The notes beneath the pieces were generated by a model. It made no database searches, was not told the origin of the DNA, and worked only from the letters and a program-made list of their open reading frames with translations. 64,000 nucleotides of DNA from Phytoseiulus persimilis (lineage: Eukaryota > Arthropoda > Arachnida > Mesostigmata > Phytoseiidae): the NCBI GenBank assembly GCA_037576195.1, contig CM075103.1, positions 25,566,723-25,630,722 on the forward strand, written 5' to 3'. Shown here one piece after another: positions 22,956 through 37,900 of the stretch; within the stretch, counting starts at the first letter, position 1, and each line of letters starts with the position of its first letter. The position numbers and the translations under genes were made by a program.

Positions 22956-25900
22956 GTAAGAACCCACCTGGGCAGGTGCTGCCCACAAACTAACTCGTGC
23001 ACTTCGCGAAGCGCACCGGGTGGCGCTAACGTTTTCCCAGCGCTAAGAATAACCCCGCTGTCAAAGAAACAACCGGGTCGGAAGGCGTTGGTGCGGGGTT
23101 CCGGGGAGGGCGAGGGGGGAGTGTGGTGTGGTGAGGTGGGAGGCGGAGGTAGAAGGAGTCGCAGTCCCGACTTCGAGCTTGTCGAATGCCTCCCCGAGCC
23201 CGGTTCGGCCTAGCTTAGCTTTCGCTCAACACGCTCTCTTGCCCGAAACTATGTGCGACGGACGATGCTGGAGTCCGAAAAAGGTCGTCGTCGAAGCTTT
23301 CGCTCGAGTTAGTTCCAGTGTCGTGGGTGGAACCGTGTTCCTAAACTTCCTCTCCGATTCCCTTTCGCAGATGGACAACAGCGCGAGCTTCCTGCGCGCC
23401 GCCAGGGCAGGCAACCTTGAGAAGGTACTCGAGTACCTCAAGGGCAGCATCGACATCAACACAAGCAACGCGAACGGCCTGAACGCGCTTCATCTAGCGT
23501 CGAAAGAAGGCCATGTCCTCGTCGTCAAGGAGTTACTTCAACGCGGAGCTGAAGTCAACGCCGCCACCAAGAAAGGCAACACGGCTCTGCACATAGCATC
23601 GTTGGCCGGCCAGGCGGACGTCGTCCAAGTTCTCGTCGAAAAAGGCGCCAACGTGAACGTGCAATCTCAGAACGGCTTCACGCCGTTGTATATGGCTGCT
23701 CAGGAGAACCACGATCCGGTCGTACGCTTTCTACTGGCCAATAATGCTAACCAGAGCCTCGCAACTGAAGACGGCTTCACACCGCTCGCCGTGGCTTTGC
23801 AACAGGGTCACGATAAGGTTGTGGCCGTGCTCCTTGAGAACGACGCCAAAGGAAAAGTGCGTCTGCCGGCGCTGCACATCGCAGCCAAAAAGGACGACAC
23901 GAAGGCTGCCGCCCTACTTTTGCAAAACGAACACAATCCCGACGTCACTTCGAAGTCAGGCTTCACACCTCTCCATATTGCGGGTGAGTTCACGAATTTC
24001 GCGCGCGCCCTCCTCCACTGCTGCGGCGATTTATTATTGCTCACAGAACGACAATGCTCACGTCCACGAGTTTCGCTGTGTCCGAATTGATATAATATAA
24101 ATATAAATTATTGAAAAAAAAAATCTCTTCGCAGCTCACTACGGGAACGCGGCGATCGCTGCGCAGCTCCTGGATAAAGGAGCCGACGTGAACTTCCCAG
24201 CCAAACATCAAATTTCTCCTCTACACGTAGCGGCCAAATGGGGTAAAACGAACATGGTGAAGCTGTTGCTCGATAAAGGCGCGTGTCTAGACGCATCTAC
24301 GAGGGTAAGTGAGATCGGAATGCTCCTATCGACTACCGATGGTATCGCACTAGATTCACGAAGCCGAGCGTGACCGGCGAACGTTGGAATATACGCTGTG
24401 AGGAGTCAGATTCGGACCGCTGGTCATCGGGCTGTTATTCCTCGCAGGATGGACTGACCCCTCTTCACTGCGCCGCTCGCAGTGGTCACGACCAAGTGGT
24501 CGACCAGCTGATAGACAAGGGTGCTCCGATCACTGCCAAGACGAAAAACGGACTCGCACCCTTGCACATGGCCAGCCAAGGAGACCATGTCGAAAGCGCG
24601 AAAATCCTCCTGAATCATAAAGCGCCCGTCGATGACATAACCGTCGATTATCTGACCGCATTGCATGTTGCCGCGCATTGTGGTCATGTTGGCGTCGCGA
24701 AGCTACTCCTCGACAAGAAAGCTGATGCAAACTCGCGGGCACTCAACGGTTTCACTCCGTTACATATAGCATGCAAGAAGAATCGCATCAAGGTCGTGGA
24801 GCTGCTCCTCCGTCACGGAGCCTCCATCGAAGCCACCACCGAGGTAAGCTTGACAACCCCCTCCAAATTCACCATCGCTAGTTCTCTACAAGGAGATGGA
24901 TCTACCTGACACAGGCAGAGCACATAGCAGTACAGTACGTCTCGTCGTCGAAACTTGATTTCACGACGACGCCCCGTACGATGGTACTTTCAGCTAAATG
25001 ATCACGTGCTCTGCTCAATCATGTTGACGCTATATGAGGCCATTGTCGATTGTGAGCATCCAGCTCAGCGCGAACGATTCCGGAACAGTCAATGAGCATT
25101 GTTATCACTTTTGCAGTCTGGACTGACGCCACTGCATGTGGCCTCGTTCATGGGTTGCATGAACATCGTGATCTATCTCATCCAACACGGCGCGAACGCC
25201 GACGTACCAACGGTAAGGGGCGAGACGCCCCTGCACCTGGCAGCCCGGGCGAACCAAACCGACATCGTGAGGATTCTCCTCCGGAACGGCGCCCAGGTCG
25301 ACACCCGAGCTCGCGAACAGCAAACCCCTCTGCACATCGCAGCCAGACTGGGCAACGTCGATATTGTCGGTTTGCTGCTTCAACACGGGGCGAACGTCGA
25401 CTCCGCGACCAAAGATCTCTACACGTCGCTCCACATCGCCGCCAAAGAAGGCCAAGAGGAGGTTGTGAACCTGCTCCTCGACCACGGGGCCTCGGTCACC
25501 GCGGCGACCAAGAAGGGATTCACGCCGCTGCATCTCGCCGCCAAATACGGCCATCTCAAGGTGGGCAAGCTGCTCCTCCAGAGAGATGCGCCCGTTGACG
25601 CCCAGGGCAAGAACGGGGTAACCCCGTTGCACGTGGCCGCCCACTACGATTACAACAACATCGCACTCCTCCTGCTCGAGCGAGGGGGTTCCCCGCACGC
25701 CGCTGCCAAGAACGGATACACCCCGCTGCATATTGCCGCCAAGAAGAATCAAATGGATATCGGAACTACGCTGCTGGAGTACGGCGCCAAAACGAACGCC
25801 GAGTCCAAGGCAGGCTTCACCTCCCTTCATCTTGCGGCACAGGAGGGTTTCGCCGACCACGCAGCGCTCCTCATCGAGCACGGGGCCAACGTGAACGCCG

Positions 25901-28900
25901 CCGCCAAGAACGGACTCACTCCGTTGCATCTGTGCGCCCAGGAGGACAAAGTCAACGTCGCCGCCGTTCTGGCCAAGTACAACTGCCAGATCGATCCGAA
26001 GACGGCGGCGGGCTACACGCCCCTGCACGTCGCGTGTCATTTCGGCCAGACGAACATGATCAAGTTCCTCCTGCAGCACGGAGCCGACGTGAACGCAGCC
26101 ACCACGCAGGGCTACACGCCGCTTCATCAAGCAGCTCAGCAGGGACACGCGCTCATCATCAATCTCCTTCTCGAGAACAGAGCGCAGCCGAACGCTACGA
26201 CAAAGGTGAGCGCATTTTCCCGGTCGGGCTTTTCTATTCCTCGGAGTGCGAAAAATTGAGGCAAACGCGCGCGGAGAACGCGGCACGCCGTCTCTGCCGT
26301 CGAAAACCACCGCTCTTCTCGTTCCCATGATGTCAAATCCGGCAGGGCAACGGTAATCAACGGTTTCCTTCCGCACTGTCTGGCGTGACAAGGCACACAC
26401 AGGCGGCCCGACCAATTGAACACTCGTCACAGACTCGGAACGAGCTCGTCCAATTTATGGGCTTCCGTGAGCGTTGGTGACCGTCTCGAGCTGACTGGAA
26501 ACTCCTCGCTCGAATGTGTCTCTTGTTGCTGCAATGCAGATACACGCTGTGGCCCTCTCCGTTTCTTCCCAGCAAACGCCCAACGGCGCGTTCCTTTCTC
26601 CCCGGATATCATCGTTAGACTGGCTGAGCGAGTTTGAATTAGAATCAGAGTCGAGCCGGGCATGTCGTGTTGACCTCGGTCCAGGAGGTCTGGTGTCCTA
26701 CATTCGGGCATATGGCACATGGCCGCTCCTAAACAGAAAAATGTCTGACAGACCGGGATTGTCACATTTGGCTTCCCGGGAAAAGTTCACATTGTCGGGA
26801 GTTGCGCCCAGGGCTGGCACCTTCCATTCCATGAAATCTTCCCTTCCTCATTCGGAACGCACACGACGTGCATCCAATCAAGTGCCAAACTTGCTTCCGA
26901 TGTCAGGAATAGCGATCCGGTTTTCGTTTCGGAGAATGAGATTTCCGATCTCCGATGAGTACGGTTCCTCGATCTGTTCGACCTGACTCCCCTAGGGCCT
27001 TGGAGAGTGAAACTCTCTGGCTGGTTGGAGGTACGGACATTGAGGTCGGCTCGCACGGTCCATGATTTCCTAGTTAGACGTGATGGAAATGAGCGAAACG
27101 GACGCCGACAAACGGTGTCCCGTGTCCGTCGCCCAGCATGTGGAGAAACGGCGATGCGCTGCCGTCTCGACGGTCACGCCAGACAGTGTTGCCGAGTTTC
27201 TGTTTCTCCATCCACAGAGTCTGTCCATCTTCTCGTGTGTCTGTGCGTCCTTCTCTTTTACGTGCGACAGACAGATAGACCACGAGAGGGCGCTTTTATG
27301 TGGCCTCTGTCCACTTGTTATTATGTCCAGTTGGTGCTCTCCGCTGTGGAAGACTCGGGAGCGACGTGGAACGAGATTTTGTGTGACTAACAGTGACCGA
27401 TCCCGGAACAGCTCTGAACGTAAGCAAGCCGGCCGCTCTCTCTTTTCTCGGCCTGGCATTCCGTGCAATTTTTTTCTCATCTTTCCGCCGAAGAGTTCTT
27501 CACCTGTCCCCCGCAATGAGAGGCCCGCTCGTCACTGGGGCGTGAGCGGGGCAGCCACGAATCGGTCTCGCATTACTTTCTCGTTGTGCTTCTCGAGACA
27601 TTCACTGTGAGACACGCATTCCTTAGTTTAGCCGGCGCAGCGGATTCGAGGGTTTGTCAACGCTGTAACGTTTGTTCTCGCCGGGAAGTCTCGACCGAAT
27701 TCCCAGGTCCCGTGCTGTATCAAAGGAGTCCTCTTTCTCCTCGAACAGGATTCGTTTCATAGAAACTTTTTCGCGTGCACCAGCGCGTGTCGAGCCCTGG
27801 CTCCAGCTTTGGTGCAGCTCCACACCGTCGCTGTACGAATGTTTACTGTCCAGCACCCTGACGTGTGGAGCCGATCAGTATCGGAGCGAGGGTAAACCGT
27901 CGTCTGGTTAGCCCGCCTCGGCGGCCAAGCTTTATCCACCGCTCCGGACAGACGGGCTGTCTGCGACTCTCGGAGCGGCTGGTCCGTTCGCGTCGAAGCT
28001 ATGGCATGCCTGGGATCGTGCACCCCGTTTGGGGCCCTATCAGGGTAAATGTTTTGAAGGTTTTCTCATCGGATCGCAAAAGTTCTCGGTGAATGCGTTG
28101 CGCAGCGAGCGATCGGATGAGAGCATGCGCTTCGAGAACTGTTTAGTGGACCGTACACGGATTACTGTGTGACGTGATACGACCCTGACCTACGTCCGGA
28201 GGGTCTCCTGATTTGTTTTGGCCGCGTGAACACGGCTCGGATCCCAGAAGACGGTCGAACGGATCGACGTCGAGGAAAATGTTCTTTTTTTCGTCTCCGA
28301 ATTTGGCGTCTTATCCGCGCCCGCGGCGTTTCTCGACGATCCTCTGCCCCCGGTCCGAGCCGCTGATTCTCGTCGGAACCGAATCAGGATGGAGAATTAT
28401 GTGCTGTCTGTTTTCCCGCGGTGCCGTCATGAACCACGACGCAGTCCGACTCCGATCTAGATCAGTGCCACATCGGCTCATCGAAAAATTCTCTTCCGAT
28501 TCCAGCAAGGACAAACCGCGCTCTCTATCGCTGAGAAACTCGGATACATCTCGGTAATCGAAACCCTGAAAGTGGTAACGGAAACCACCGTCACCACCAC
28601 GACAACCGTGGTAACGGAGGAGAAATACAAAGTGGTCGCCCCGGAGACTATGCACGAGACATTCATGTCCGACAGCGAGGACGAAGCTGAACAGGACAAC
28701 ATGATGGGCGACCACTCCTTCAAGTACCTCACTGGTGAGCCACCCCGTCTCCTGTGGGAGCTTACCCGCGAATCGGCGATATTCCCCAAGATCGTGGCCG
28801 CTCGCGGGAAAAGTGCACGCACGGGACCGAAGCGTCGACTGACGGTTTTGGAATTTTTTCAGCCGACGAGATGAAATCCCTCGGAGACGACTCGCTTCCA

Positions 28901-31900
28901 ATCGACGTTACAAGAGATGAGAAAGCCCACGAAGCCCATGTGGCCCACATAGCCCAGCAAGCAGGACACATTGCCCCATCTGCAGTCGAGGAGGACCGAC
29001 TCTCACCGTCGCACCTCGACAGCTCCTTCGCCAAAGCAGCTCCGGACAACGTGGAGGTGAAACGAACTCCGGTCCACGCCGGGTATGTTATCTCTTCGAC
29101 GAGTCGCTTCGTTCTCTTGGAGGAACGGTCTGTGATGCTAGAATCAGGAGAGTTGACTGAAGTGTATGCGCTGTGTGCTGAGGAACGGAGCTGTATCGAA
29201 TGTTCAGATGGTGTTTACGTCTAGTGGATGCAACCGCTTTCGTGATGACGCCTCTCCATTTCGAAATCTGGTTCGTTATCAGCTCGCTCGGAGACGCTGG
29301 TGATCCATCAGTCAGTCCACCTTCCTGAACATTCCCCCGTTCGATAATTAAGTTGGTCATCGATCATTCATCCCAAAGAGCACTTGGCTAGTCCGTCATG
29401 ATTGTCCACAAATTATCGTCGCCCCCCCCCCACCCCCTCTGATCTCGTTTCTCCGTGTCATAAACTCCGGTTAAAATTCATAAAGTCGAAAGCGAACCTT
29501 CTTTAAAATGTTCATCCATCCCTCGTTGGGAAGTCGTAGTCAATGCACCGCGGAAACAGAAATTCAATTTCGGATCCGTCAGCATCGGAGGAAAGTCGTT
29601 GCAGAAATGTCTGGGCTAGGCATGATTCATCCTTCACTGAGAGAGCATGCAGAATTCACCGACCTTCGTTTTCGGTTGTATGTACTGTCTGAGTGGCTGT
29701 TTTCCTGAATTCCGATTCTACTTCGTTCCGCCATCATGAATGTTGGACACGATTGTTGAGTAGCGTAGATTCGTCGTACTCAATGTTCACCATGCGCTCC
29801 ACGCTGCGCCGCCGCGTCGATCGGCGGCGGTGTCTCTCGTCGGAATTAACGGTCACTAACTGAACCTTACGTTCTTGCATCCATGCCATAATTAGTGGTG
29901 AAGGAAAACTAAAGTGGAAAACGTAAGTATCGTGTTGGAACAAAGCAATGAGGTTGGGGGGAAAGCTATCCCTCATTTCGATTTGAACTGACAGAGCCCG
30001 AATCCGCACCCCGCACACCACACAGAAAGCGCAATGCAACCGGATGCCAATGCACTCCAAAAAGCCGCACAGCCCATTAAAGTATCTCCTGTCGCGAAGC
30101 CCGTCGTGCACTCTGACCAATCTCCTATTTGCCGCCTTCTTCTTTGGATTCCTTACTTTCTCCGCCGCCCTTGGCTCCAGAGGGCGCTCGAGTGCTCGTT
30201 GGCTATCACTTCACTGACGGAACGATCCGGCTACGAACTTTCCCTCTCTCCCAACACGGCTATTCTGGCCGGACGAGCCGTTGCAGTGTCTGCCCTGTAG
30301 ACGTACGCATTGGATTTTCCCTTGTCTCGAATCGGTGTACTTGATAGAGAACACCGTACTCACGCACCGAGCCTGCGAACTTGCGGAGTCACAGCGCGTT
30401 TTCCGGACGAGCGGGCCTAGCGCCGAGTCTGGCAGCAGTCGAGAATCGAAATGTAACCAAGCGCCTAGCCGCGCTCTTCCCTCTCCGTTTTCTGTTCCGA
30501 CGTGGAGTGGACCACGCCCGGGCGACTTGTCACTTCATATTTTCTACTCGCTTCGAAGCGGGCGCTGTGCATTTTACCCGTGCTGAAAATGTGTCGGAAA
30601 AGTGGTGCAGAAATAACTGAAATGAATCGCCGCCACAGGTTCCTCGTGAGCTTCATGGTCGACGCGCGTGGCGGAGCCATGAGAGGCTGTCGCCACTCGG
30701 GCGTGCGGGTGATCATCCCCCCGCGTCGTGCCACCATGCCTATGCGTGTGACGTGCCGCTTCATACGCAAGGAGAAGCTTTCCCACCCGCCACCGCTGAT
30801 GGAGGGCGAAGCGTGTGCTGCTCGTGTCATCGAGATGGGCCCCGCGGGGGCTAAGTTCCTCGGACCAGTTGTCATCGAAGTTCCGCACTTTGCCTCACTC
30901 CGCGGCAAGGAACGTGAGATCGTCATCCTCCGCTCTGACAACGGGGAAACCTGGAAAGAACACACTCTGGAAGCGACCGAAGACGCGGTCTCCGAGGTTC
31001 TCAACGGAAGCTTTGATGCTCAAGGTGAGTCAAGTAATCTCAGTGCGATGTCGTTCTTGGAGTAGAATCAAAAGCCAGACCAAGTAATCCTGGGAGCTGG
31101 ACGGATTGAGGAGCCGGTCCCCTGTCTGGAGGGGGGGAGGGAGTCGCGTACTTCGTGAAGACCGGGGCTGATTGTAATCATGTACGCGATGCCAAATCGA
31201 TTCGCTGCTGAGGCCATCCTCGTAGGAAGAACTCCCGAGGACTTGCAGTCCACATGGTTTCTGGGCGACACCCTGAACAACGAGCTGCAGAAAACCACAG
31301 AAAGTAATTCTCTGATGCCGAATATCGAGCCCGCCAGTTGTGACGTCATTGCAGAAATGCTGCTCTGACCTTTTGGCCACTTTGTAGACAGACGTCGAAC
31401 GGAGAAGCGTTCCGGTGTTTAGCACTGACAGCGGTCAGCTAAAGAACAGCGGCCTGGGCAGAGTGAATTCCTGGAGGGAAACATTGTATTCGATTGATTC
31501 GGCGATCGACTAGAGCTCATCTCATCTCCCGCGATCACAGCCCATGATTTGACCTTCTGACCATGGATCGGAAATCATGATCCGCGATTGCATGCGGGTT
31601 CGAGCAACGAAAACCGATTGAAATACTTTGGCCCCATCTGCGTTCCACGGTACCCTACACACCCCACATCCGATACGCCAACCTGAATGAATTCACCGCG
31701 TAATTGAACAGTGGCAAGAATCCGTTTCCGAATTGAGAGAACTATCGTCGCTATTCTGACTTTCGAAACTCTTGATGAGTAGCAACGGTTTTTGTCTACA
31801 TTGTGCGATACCTTGTCGCTCGGCGAACTTCCACTCATGAAAGTTTTCGGCGAGTGTGCTCTACGACGATTTTGAATACTTTGTCTGCCAGTCCGCACCT

Positions 31901-34900
31901 GAAGTGACAGTCAGTGATGTCCTGAAAAGCAGCGGTTCCGTGCTCGTCTTGGCGCGCTTCCCGATGAGCGCGAGATCTCATTTCCCTCCGTGGGATAATG
32001 TTAAAGGCTGCAAAGCAGAACCTGCAGAATCGGGGAAGCTCCATATTCAACATAGTTGCTCTCACATCCCAGGAAGATGATTCACCTCGCTCTTCCAACC
32101 ATTATTTTTTCGGGGATTCGAGCGGAGGAACGTCCGAAAACTCGTACAAATCCAGTCCTTAACATTACGGACAGGAGTCTTGGTCTGAAACCTGTGAGAA
32201 CATGTCCTGGCTGAGATTTGTCCTGCTAGGGAGAGTAGGGATCCATTCTGGTTTTTCCGAGACCAGGAAGTCCGGGCTGTTGGAGGCCCCCGTGATTCTC
32301 CACAGAACTAAGGTACTTTCTCGTTCCTTGCAGAACTCAACGCGATGCAAGATTTCAACACGAGCCGAGTCACTAGAATTCTTACTACTGACTTCCCGCA
32401 GTTTTTCGCTGTGGTCTGCCGTAACAGGCAGGAAGTGCATTCGATCGGACCCGAAGGTGGAATGGTATCGTCGACCGTGGTATCGCAAGTGCAAGCCATC
32501 TTCCCTGACGGAGCGCTGACCAAGAAGATCAAAGTTGGACTTCAGGTAAATCACAGAAAGAAACATGACATGCATCTCGCAGACACAGAAACCCTTTCAG
32601 ACGACCTGAGTTTCATAGCCGAAAAGCCAAAGCTCGGTAGGTACTTCAGTTGTTTACATACGGCGGTTTCGCCCGTTCGGCGTGTCTCCGGCGAGAAGCG
32701 CCCTTCGGACAGCACCACGGTAGATATTCACGAAAGTCTCGTGGCGTCGAAACGTCGTTTCTTTAGCAGAAAGCCCAAGTCAGCGATGGCGACGACGACG
32801 ACGGCAATGCGGGTCGAAACCGTTGATGCTGATTGTACAAACAATAATATCAGCGTGAAAAAGTCAAAATTGAAGAGTTCCCTCTCGTTTGGCAAGCGGA
32901 ACAAATATAGGAAAGCAGAAATGAATCCCAGTCCGGCCGCCGGCAGGCAGAAGTCGGCCGCGGAGCAGAGTACCTCGATGCAGCCCATCCCGGAACTAGA
33001 ACTCCCTCTTGACAACGTGTCCGAAGTCGCGACAGTGATCTGCGAATCTCCAATCAAATCGCACACCGGCGTCAGCTGTTCCACACCCAGACCTCACGGA
33101 GACAGCGTTGTAGAAGAGTTAGCAATTTCACTGATGACGTTCCTCCAAGACGACAATGGCGGCGGCGTTGGCGGCGATAGATCGACTCCTGAGCCTTCGC
33201 CAGCGAAAAGTTCCCAAGGACCGCTGCCCTCGAAACGTCGAGCGGACGAGGTGTCCGACAACCACCAGCCGTCTTCGCCGAAGCTGCAGAAGTTGTTCAA
33301 AAGTCGAGGGATTCGCAGGAAGAAAGCGAAATCAGCTCCAAAGAAGCCCGTCGTCCCGGATCGTCTAGGATTCACGGATGAGGTCGTAGAGACTAGGAGC
33401 ATCCAGAGCGAGAGCCTCGAGGTCCCGAACCTCATCCAGACCACGCAGTCCATGGAGAGCATCGACCTCAACTCGGAAACGCAGAGCCGCAAGGAGAGCG
33501 TGCCGGAACCGGTTGTCAAGGTTGTCGAGGCGGACGATGTGCAGAACGTCAGCCGGAAGAAAGGTTTCCTAATGCGTTTCGGTCGACACAGAGTTCAAGC
33601 CGAGGTGAAGGCCACTCAACCTCAGGGTTCGAGCCCGGGACCGTCGACATCCGGCGCTGGAAACTCCAAAATAGTGGAGTCTCCTGGGAAGAACGACAAA
33701 TCTGAGTTTCTGGAACGAAACGATCCCGAACAGGCGACCACCACGAAAAAGGAGCGCAGAAAGTTCTCCCTGATGCAATTGTTCAAGCGGAAAGCGGTCT
33801 GTGAAGAACTCGAGTCTCCGATGATCGCAACCGATGGTGAAGAGGTTGAACAAAGTGCTGAACGTCGTCAGTGTGAGGATGCCGGTGACAGAGAAGGGTC
33901 GTCGAAAGGAGACCAAGAAGGAGATGGCGACGAGGAACCGCTTCCCGAGGAAGCTCCGAAACCCTCGAGGGATCCTGGGAAGCCCGAGTCCAAGGCGAAG
34001 TCGGACCTCAGGGCGGACTCCAAGAGCGAATCGAAATCCGAGTCGAGAAGCGAACCCAAAGTGGAAGTGAAATCCGAGACCCCGGAGAAATCCAAGAAGA
34101 AAAAGAAGAAGGTGCTTTTCAGTAGGTTTACGAATCAGAAGAAGAAGTCCGGGGATTCGCCCAGCAAAGAGAACGCCGACGGCGAAACGGCGACCTCTGA
34201 GGGCGAGTCTAAACCCAAGGAGTCAGAAGAGTCCAACGAAGAGAAGAAGGACGAAGTTAAAAGCGAGGCCGACACCAGCGTGAACCAGGATTCAGGTCAC
34301 GGAAACTCCTCCGAACAGGCCGAGCGGCGGGACAGCGAGTCGTCGTCTCGAGGTTTCTTCAGCTGGTTCACAGGCTGGCGGAGCGTCGATGACAAAATCA
34401 AAGAAGTCCCCGAGAGCTGTTGCGACACCACCGCCGAGAAGTCCGAAGCCGCCAAGGACCTCGACCCGAACACGGAGGCTGACGTTTCGGACATTCAGAG
34501 CGAGTCTGAGTCGGTGACGGACGAGTGCGGTCGGGAAAAACCTCTCGATATCGACGAACAGTTGAAGCCGAAGGAGGAGGAGGCCGAGGAGACCAAGGCT
34601 CCCGAAACGAAGACCGAAACCTCGGAGGCTAAAGGTTTGCTCAAGAGATTCCGCCGGAAACGACCGAAGAAGGTCGAAGAACTGGCCGATTCCGGCAAAG
34701 GTGAAAGCAGCGAAGGGAGTCGACCCAGCAGCGCCAAAACTGCGAGTCGACCTTCGAGCGCTTCGAAACTTCTCGCCAAACTCCGACGATCCAAGGTTGC
34801 TGAAGAGACGGCTGCGACTGCCGCGGCAGAAGCGACCGAGGGTGTGGAGAAGGGGGACGCAGAGCCCGCAGAGCCGAAACCCGAGGTCGTGACCTCTGAG

Positions 34901-37900
34901 GTCGAGGACTCGGCAATCGCCTCCGATCCCCCCAAGTCTCCCGAGGAGAAGATAGAGGCATCGGAGGAGCCCCTGAGCCTCACCAGTGAAAAGGACAGCG
35001 GATACGAGCCGAGCAACGCTGATAGTTCCGCGGTGAATGCCGCGCCCTCTGGAAGAAGGAAGCCCCGGAAGAACAAGAATAGAAAAGGAAAACCGTCGCG
35101 GGACGCTAAAACTGACATCCCTCTTACAGAGGTAGTTGAGGAGAAAATCGTTCCCGAGAAAATAGAGGTGCGCAGAGTCGAGATCCTTGATCAGACCAAG
35201 GACGAAGTCAAGGTCGACGTACTTGCCCCGAAGTCCATCGAAGACTCGACCAAGAAAGCCGCAGCAGACAAGCCGGGATCCGCCAGGGACGTAACGGACA
35301 AATCACCGACCAACGGCGAGCAGAAGAAGCGGAATCGCAAACGTCGAGGAAAGAAACGCTCCCCGACGAAGCCCTCTCAGGATGCCTCGAAGTCTCCTGA
35401 GGCTCCGCAGGCGGAGGAGGCTCCATCCACAGAGAAACCGACGCCGAGTTCTCCTGAAGCCGAGATCGGGGCGGTCGTTCGAGACGAACTCGAAGCCGAA
35501 CTCGAAGTCGAAAATAAAGCCGAGGAGACCAAGGGAGGACAGAAGCTGGAAGAACCTCCAGTGGAAAAACCTCTGGCCGGAACCTCGAAACCGGAGAAGG
35601 TCATCATGCCGAAGCTGATGCGGCTTTTCGGAACTAAGCCGAAGACAGCGAAAGAAACTTCTGAGGAGGAGGGTCGGGTTCATGACGAGGCCAGGACCCC
35701 ATCGAAGTCGGGTGGGAAGGTTCGAACTCTACTCTGCCGTCTCAAGCGCAGCAAGTCCCCGACGGAGGAAACAATGGAAGCTGAGAAAGCGGCGAAAAGC
35801 GACGACCCCGAGAACGACGACGTCAATACTGTGCAATCAGCCGAATCTCCCGAGATGGAAACCGCGAAAAGCCATCAGTCGGAATCCGTCAAGGACAGCC
35901 AGGCCTCCCGCAAAGCTTCGTTGGAGGAGGACAAATCCTCGAAAAGTCTCCTGTCGGGACTCTTCCATTGGTCCTTCCGAAAACCGGAGCCCCTGGCCGG
36001 AGTTCAATGTTCCCCCGAGCGTCCAGCAGATCTGACGCTGGACGAGGCGACGTCTGAGAAGGAAGAGAGCGCGATCGACAAAGGGAAAACCGCGCAGTTC
36101 CGCGACCGAGTTCAGTCCATGGAGTCAGAGGCGCAGAAGTCAGACAGCACTTCGAAGTTCGAGACGCCTGTCGAGGAGTTCAAGCCACTAGTCACCGAGC
36201 AGAAGAAAGCTTCGAGTTTCTTCGGGAACTTCGGCTGGCCGGCCTCGTTGTGGACTTTCGGCGGCGCCGGTCCCGAAGAGCCTAAAGGGGAGTCGAGGAC
36301 CGAAATATCAGCTGAAGCGTTGGCGGAACGCACGGAACCTGAGCTCCCCGGAGAGGCAGAAACTGCCACTGGGGAAGCCACCGACGAGGGCACAGCAGAA
36401 GGAGAGGAACCAGCAAAGCCGACCGAAGAGGTGTCCGTTGAAAAACCGAACGCAAAGAAGTTCTTCGGCTTCAAGAAATCTTCAAAAGGTGAAAACGTAG
36501 AAGGGGAGCAGAAAACCAAGTCAGGGCTCTTACCGAGGATCGCAGGTGTCATTCCCGGGCGGAAGAAGGCGGCGACGGTAGCCGACGAAGTCACCGTGGA
36601 AACACCCCAGAAGGCCGAGCCCCCGACCCCAGCAACGGAAAAGTCACTCGGAGCTGAAGCAGCGGGGAAAGCGTCTTCGGCCGAAGCGGTGATAGTTGAC
36701 GAGAAAGTCGTCGACGTTTTGCCGACTGTCGTTGAGGAGTCTGATACTCCGAGCGAAAAAGTGGAAGCGGAAGACGTTGCGCAAGAGGAGGTGGGGAAGA
36801 CGAAGAAACGGACCTTCAAGCTGCCTCGGCTGAAGGGCTTGCGGGAGAAGCTCAAGAAGTCCCCTGTCCTCGGGAGCAACGACGAAGTCGAGCTGACCGA
36901 GAAGTCCGAAGTTGTTGCTGCGACGCCGGTCGCGGAAGGCGTCGAGGGCCATCCCGGAGCCGAAGATGCTGCGGGAGTCTCCGAGGAAGCCGAAGTTGAC
37001 GGAAGTGCCGAAGAACGTCTCAAGGAGCCCGAAAAGCCAGTTGAACCTCCCGAGCCTATTGAGTCGATCGAGACTGGTCAGACGAAGCTAAAGAAGTTCA
37101 GACTAAAGAACTTATTCAAGAAATCTCAATCGTCCGAAGAATCAACCGCGGCGCCGTCAACGCAAGCTGAGGCCCAGCAGGAAGGAAAACTGGAATCCGG
37201 AGACAGCGCCGACGCCGAAACCAAGGCCGCCGTTGAGAGGGTGGTCGCCGATGTTGTTGAAGCTGTAGCGGCCGAAGCCGGCGAATCAGAACCGAAGGTG
37301 GCAGTCGAGGCCGCCCTCAAAATGAAGCGAACTCTGCTGTCGCGTTTTCCGAGATTCCAGCTAACCCGAAAACCGAAGCCCGAACCCGAAAAAACCGCCC
37401 CCCTCTCAGAAGAACCCAAGACCGAGACCTCCGAGTCACCCAACGAGGCCCCTGCGGCAGAGAAAAATGAGCCGTCCACGGCCGAAGAAAAGTCCTCATC
37501 GGAGGATCCGGAATCGCCGCGCAAAACCATCACCATCACGATCCCTCTGCCCAGACTCCGACTGGGTCGGAATCGCAAGGCCAAGAAGAAGCACAAGAAA
37601 TCCAAAACAGCCGCGACATCTGTGGAACCTGCAGCGGCGGCGGAGCCCTCGGGCGGAGCCGAAGTTGCTGAAGCCGCTCCCGAAGTCGAGGCTGCAGCGG
37701 GACCGACCGAAACCGAGATCGAAGTTGAGCCTGAGAGCGATAACGATGTGAAACCCGCCACTAAGAGAAGGTTCTGGCGACTTGAAGCCTGGTCCAAGGC
37801 GGCGGTGGCGACTCCTGAAGTTCCTGCTGTCGTTGCTGAGGAGGAGAAGTGCACGGAACCAGCAGTGGAGGAGCCGGCTGAGACCGAAAATCAGGCCAAG

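Noticed and set aside
25105-26430. 441-codon minus-strand open frame
   Set aside because: Shadow of the regular ankyrin repeat codons on the + strand; no initiation context, domain or splice logic of its own.
32757-32769. Possible separate acceptor (ctttagcag) that would make the giant exon independent of the ZU5 exon
   Set aside because: An exon starting there would need a phase-2 donor, whereas the ZU5 exon donor at 32546 is phase 0. The sequence upstream of it already reads as the first basic module.
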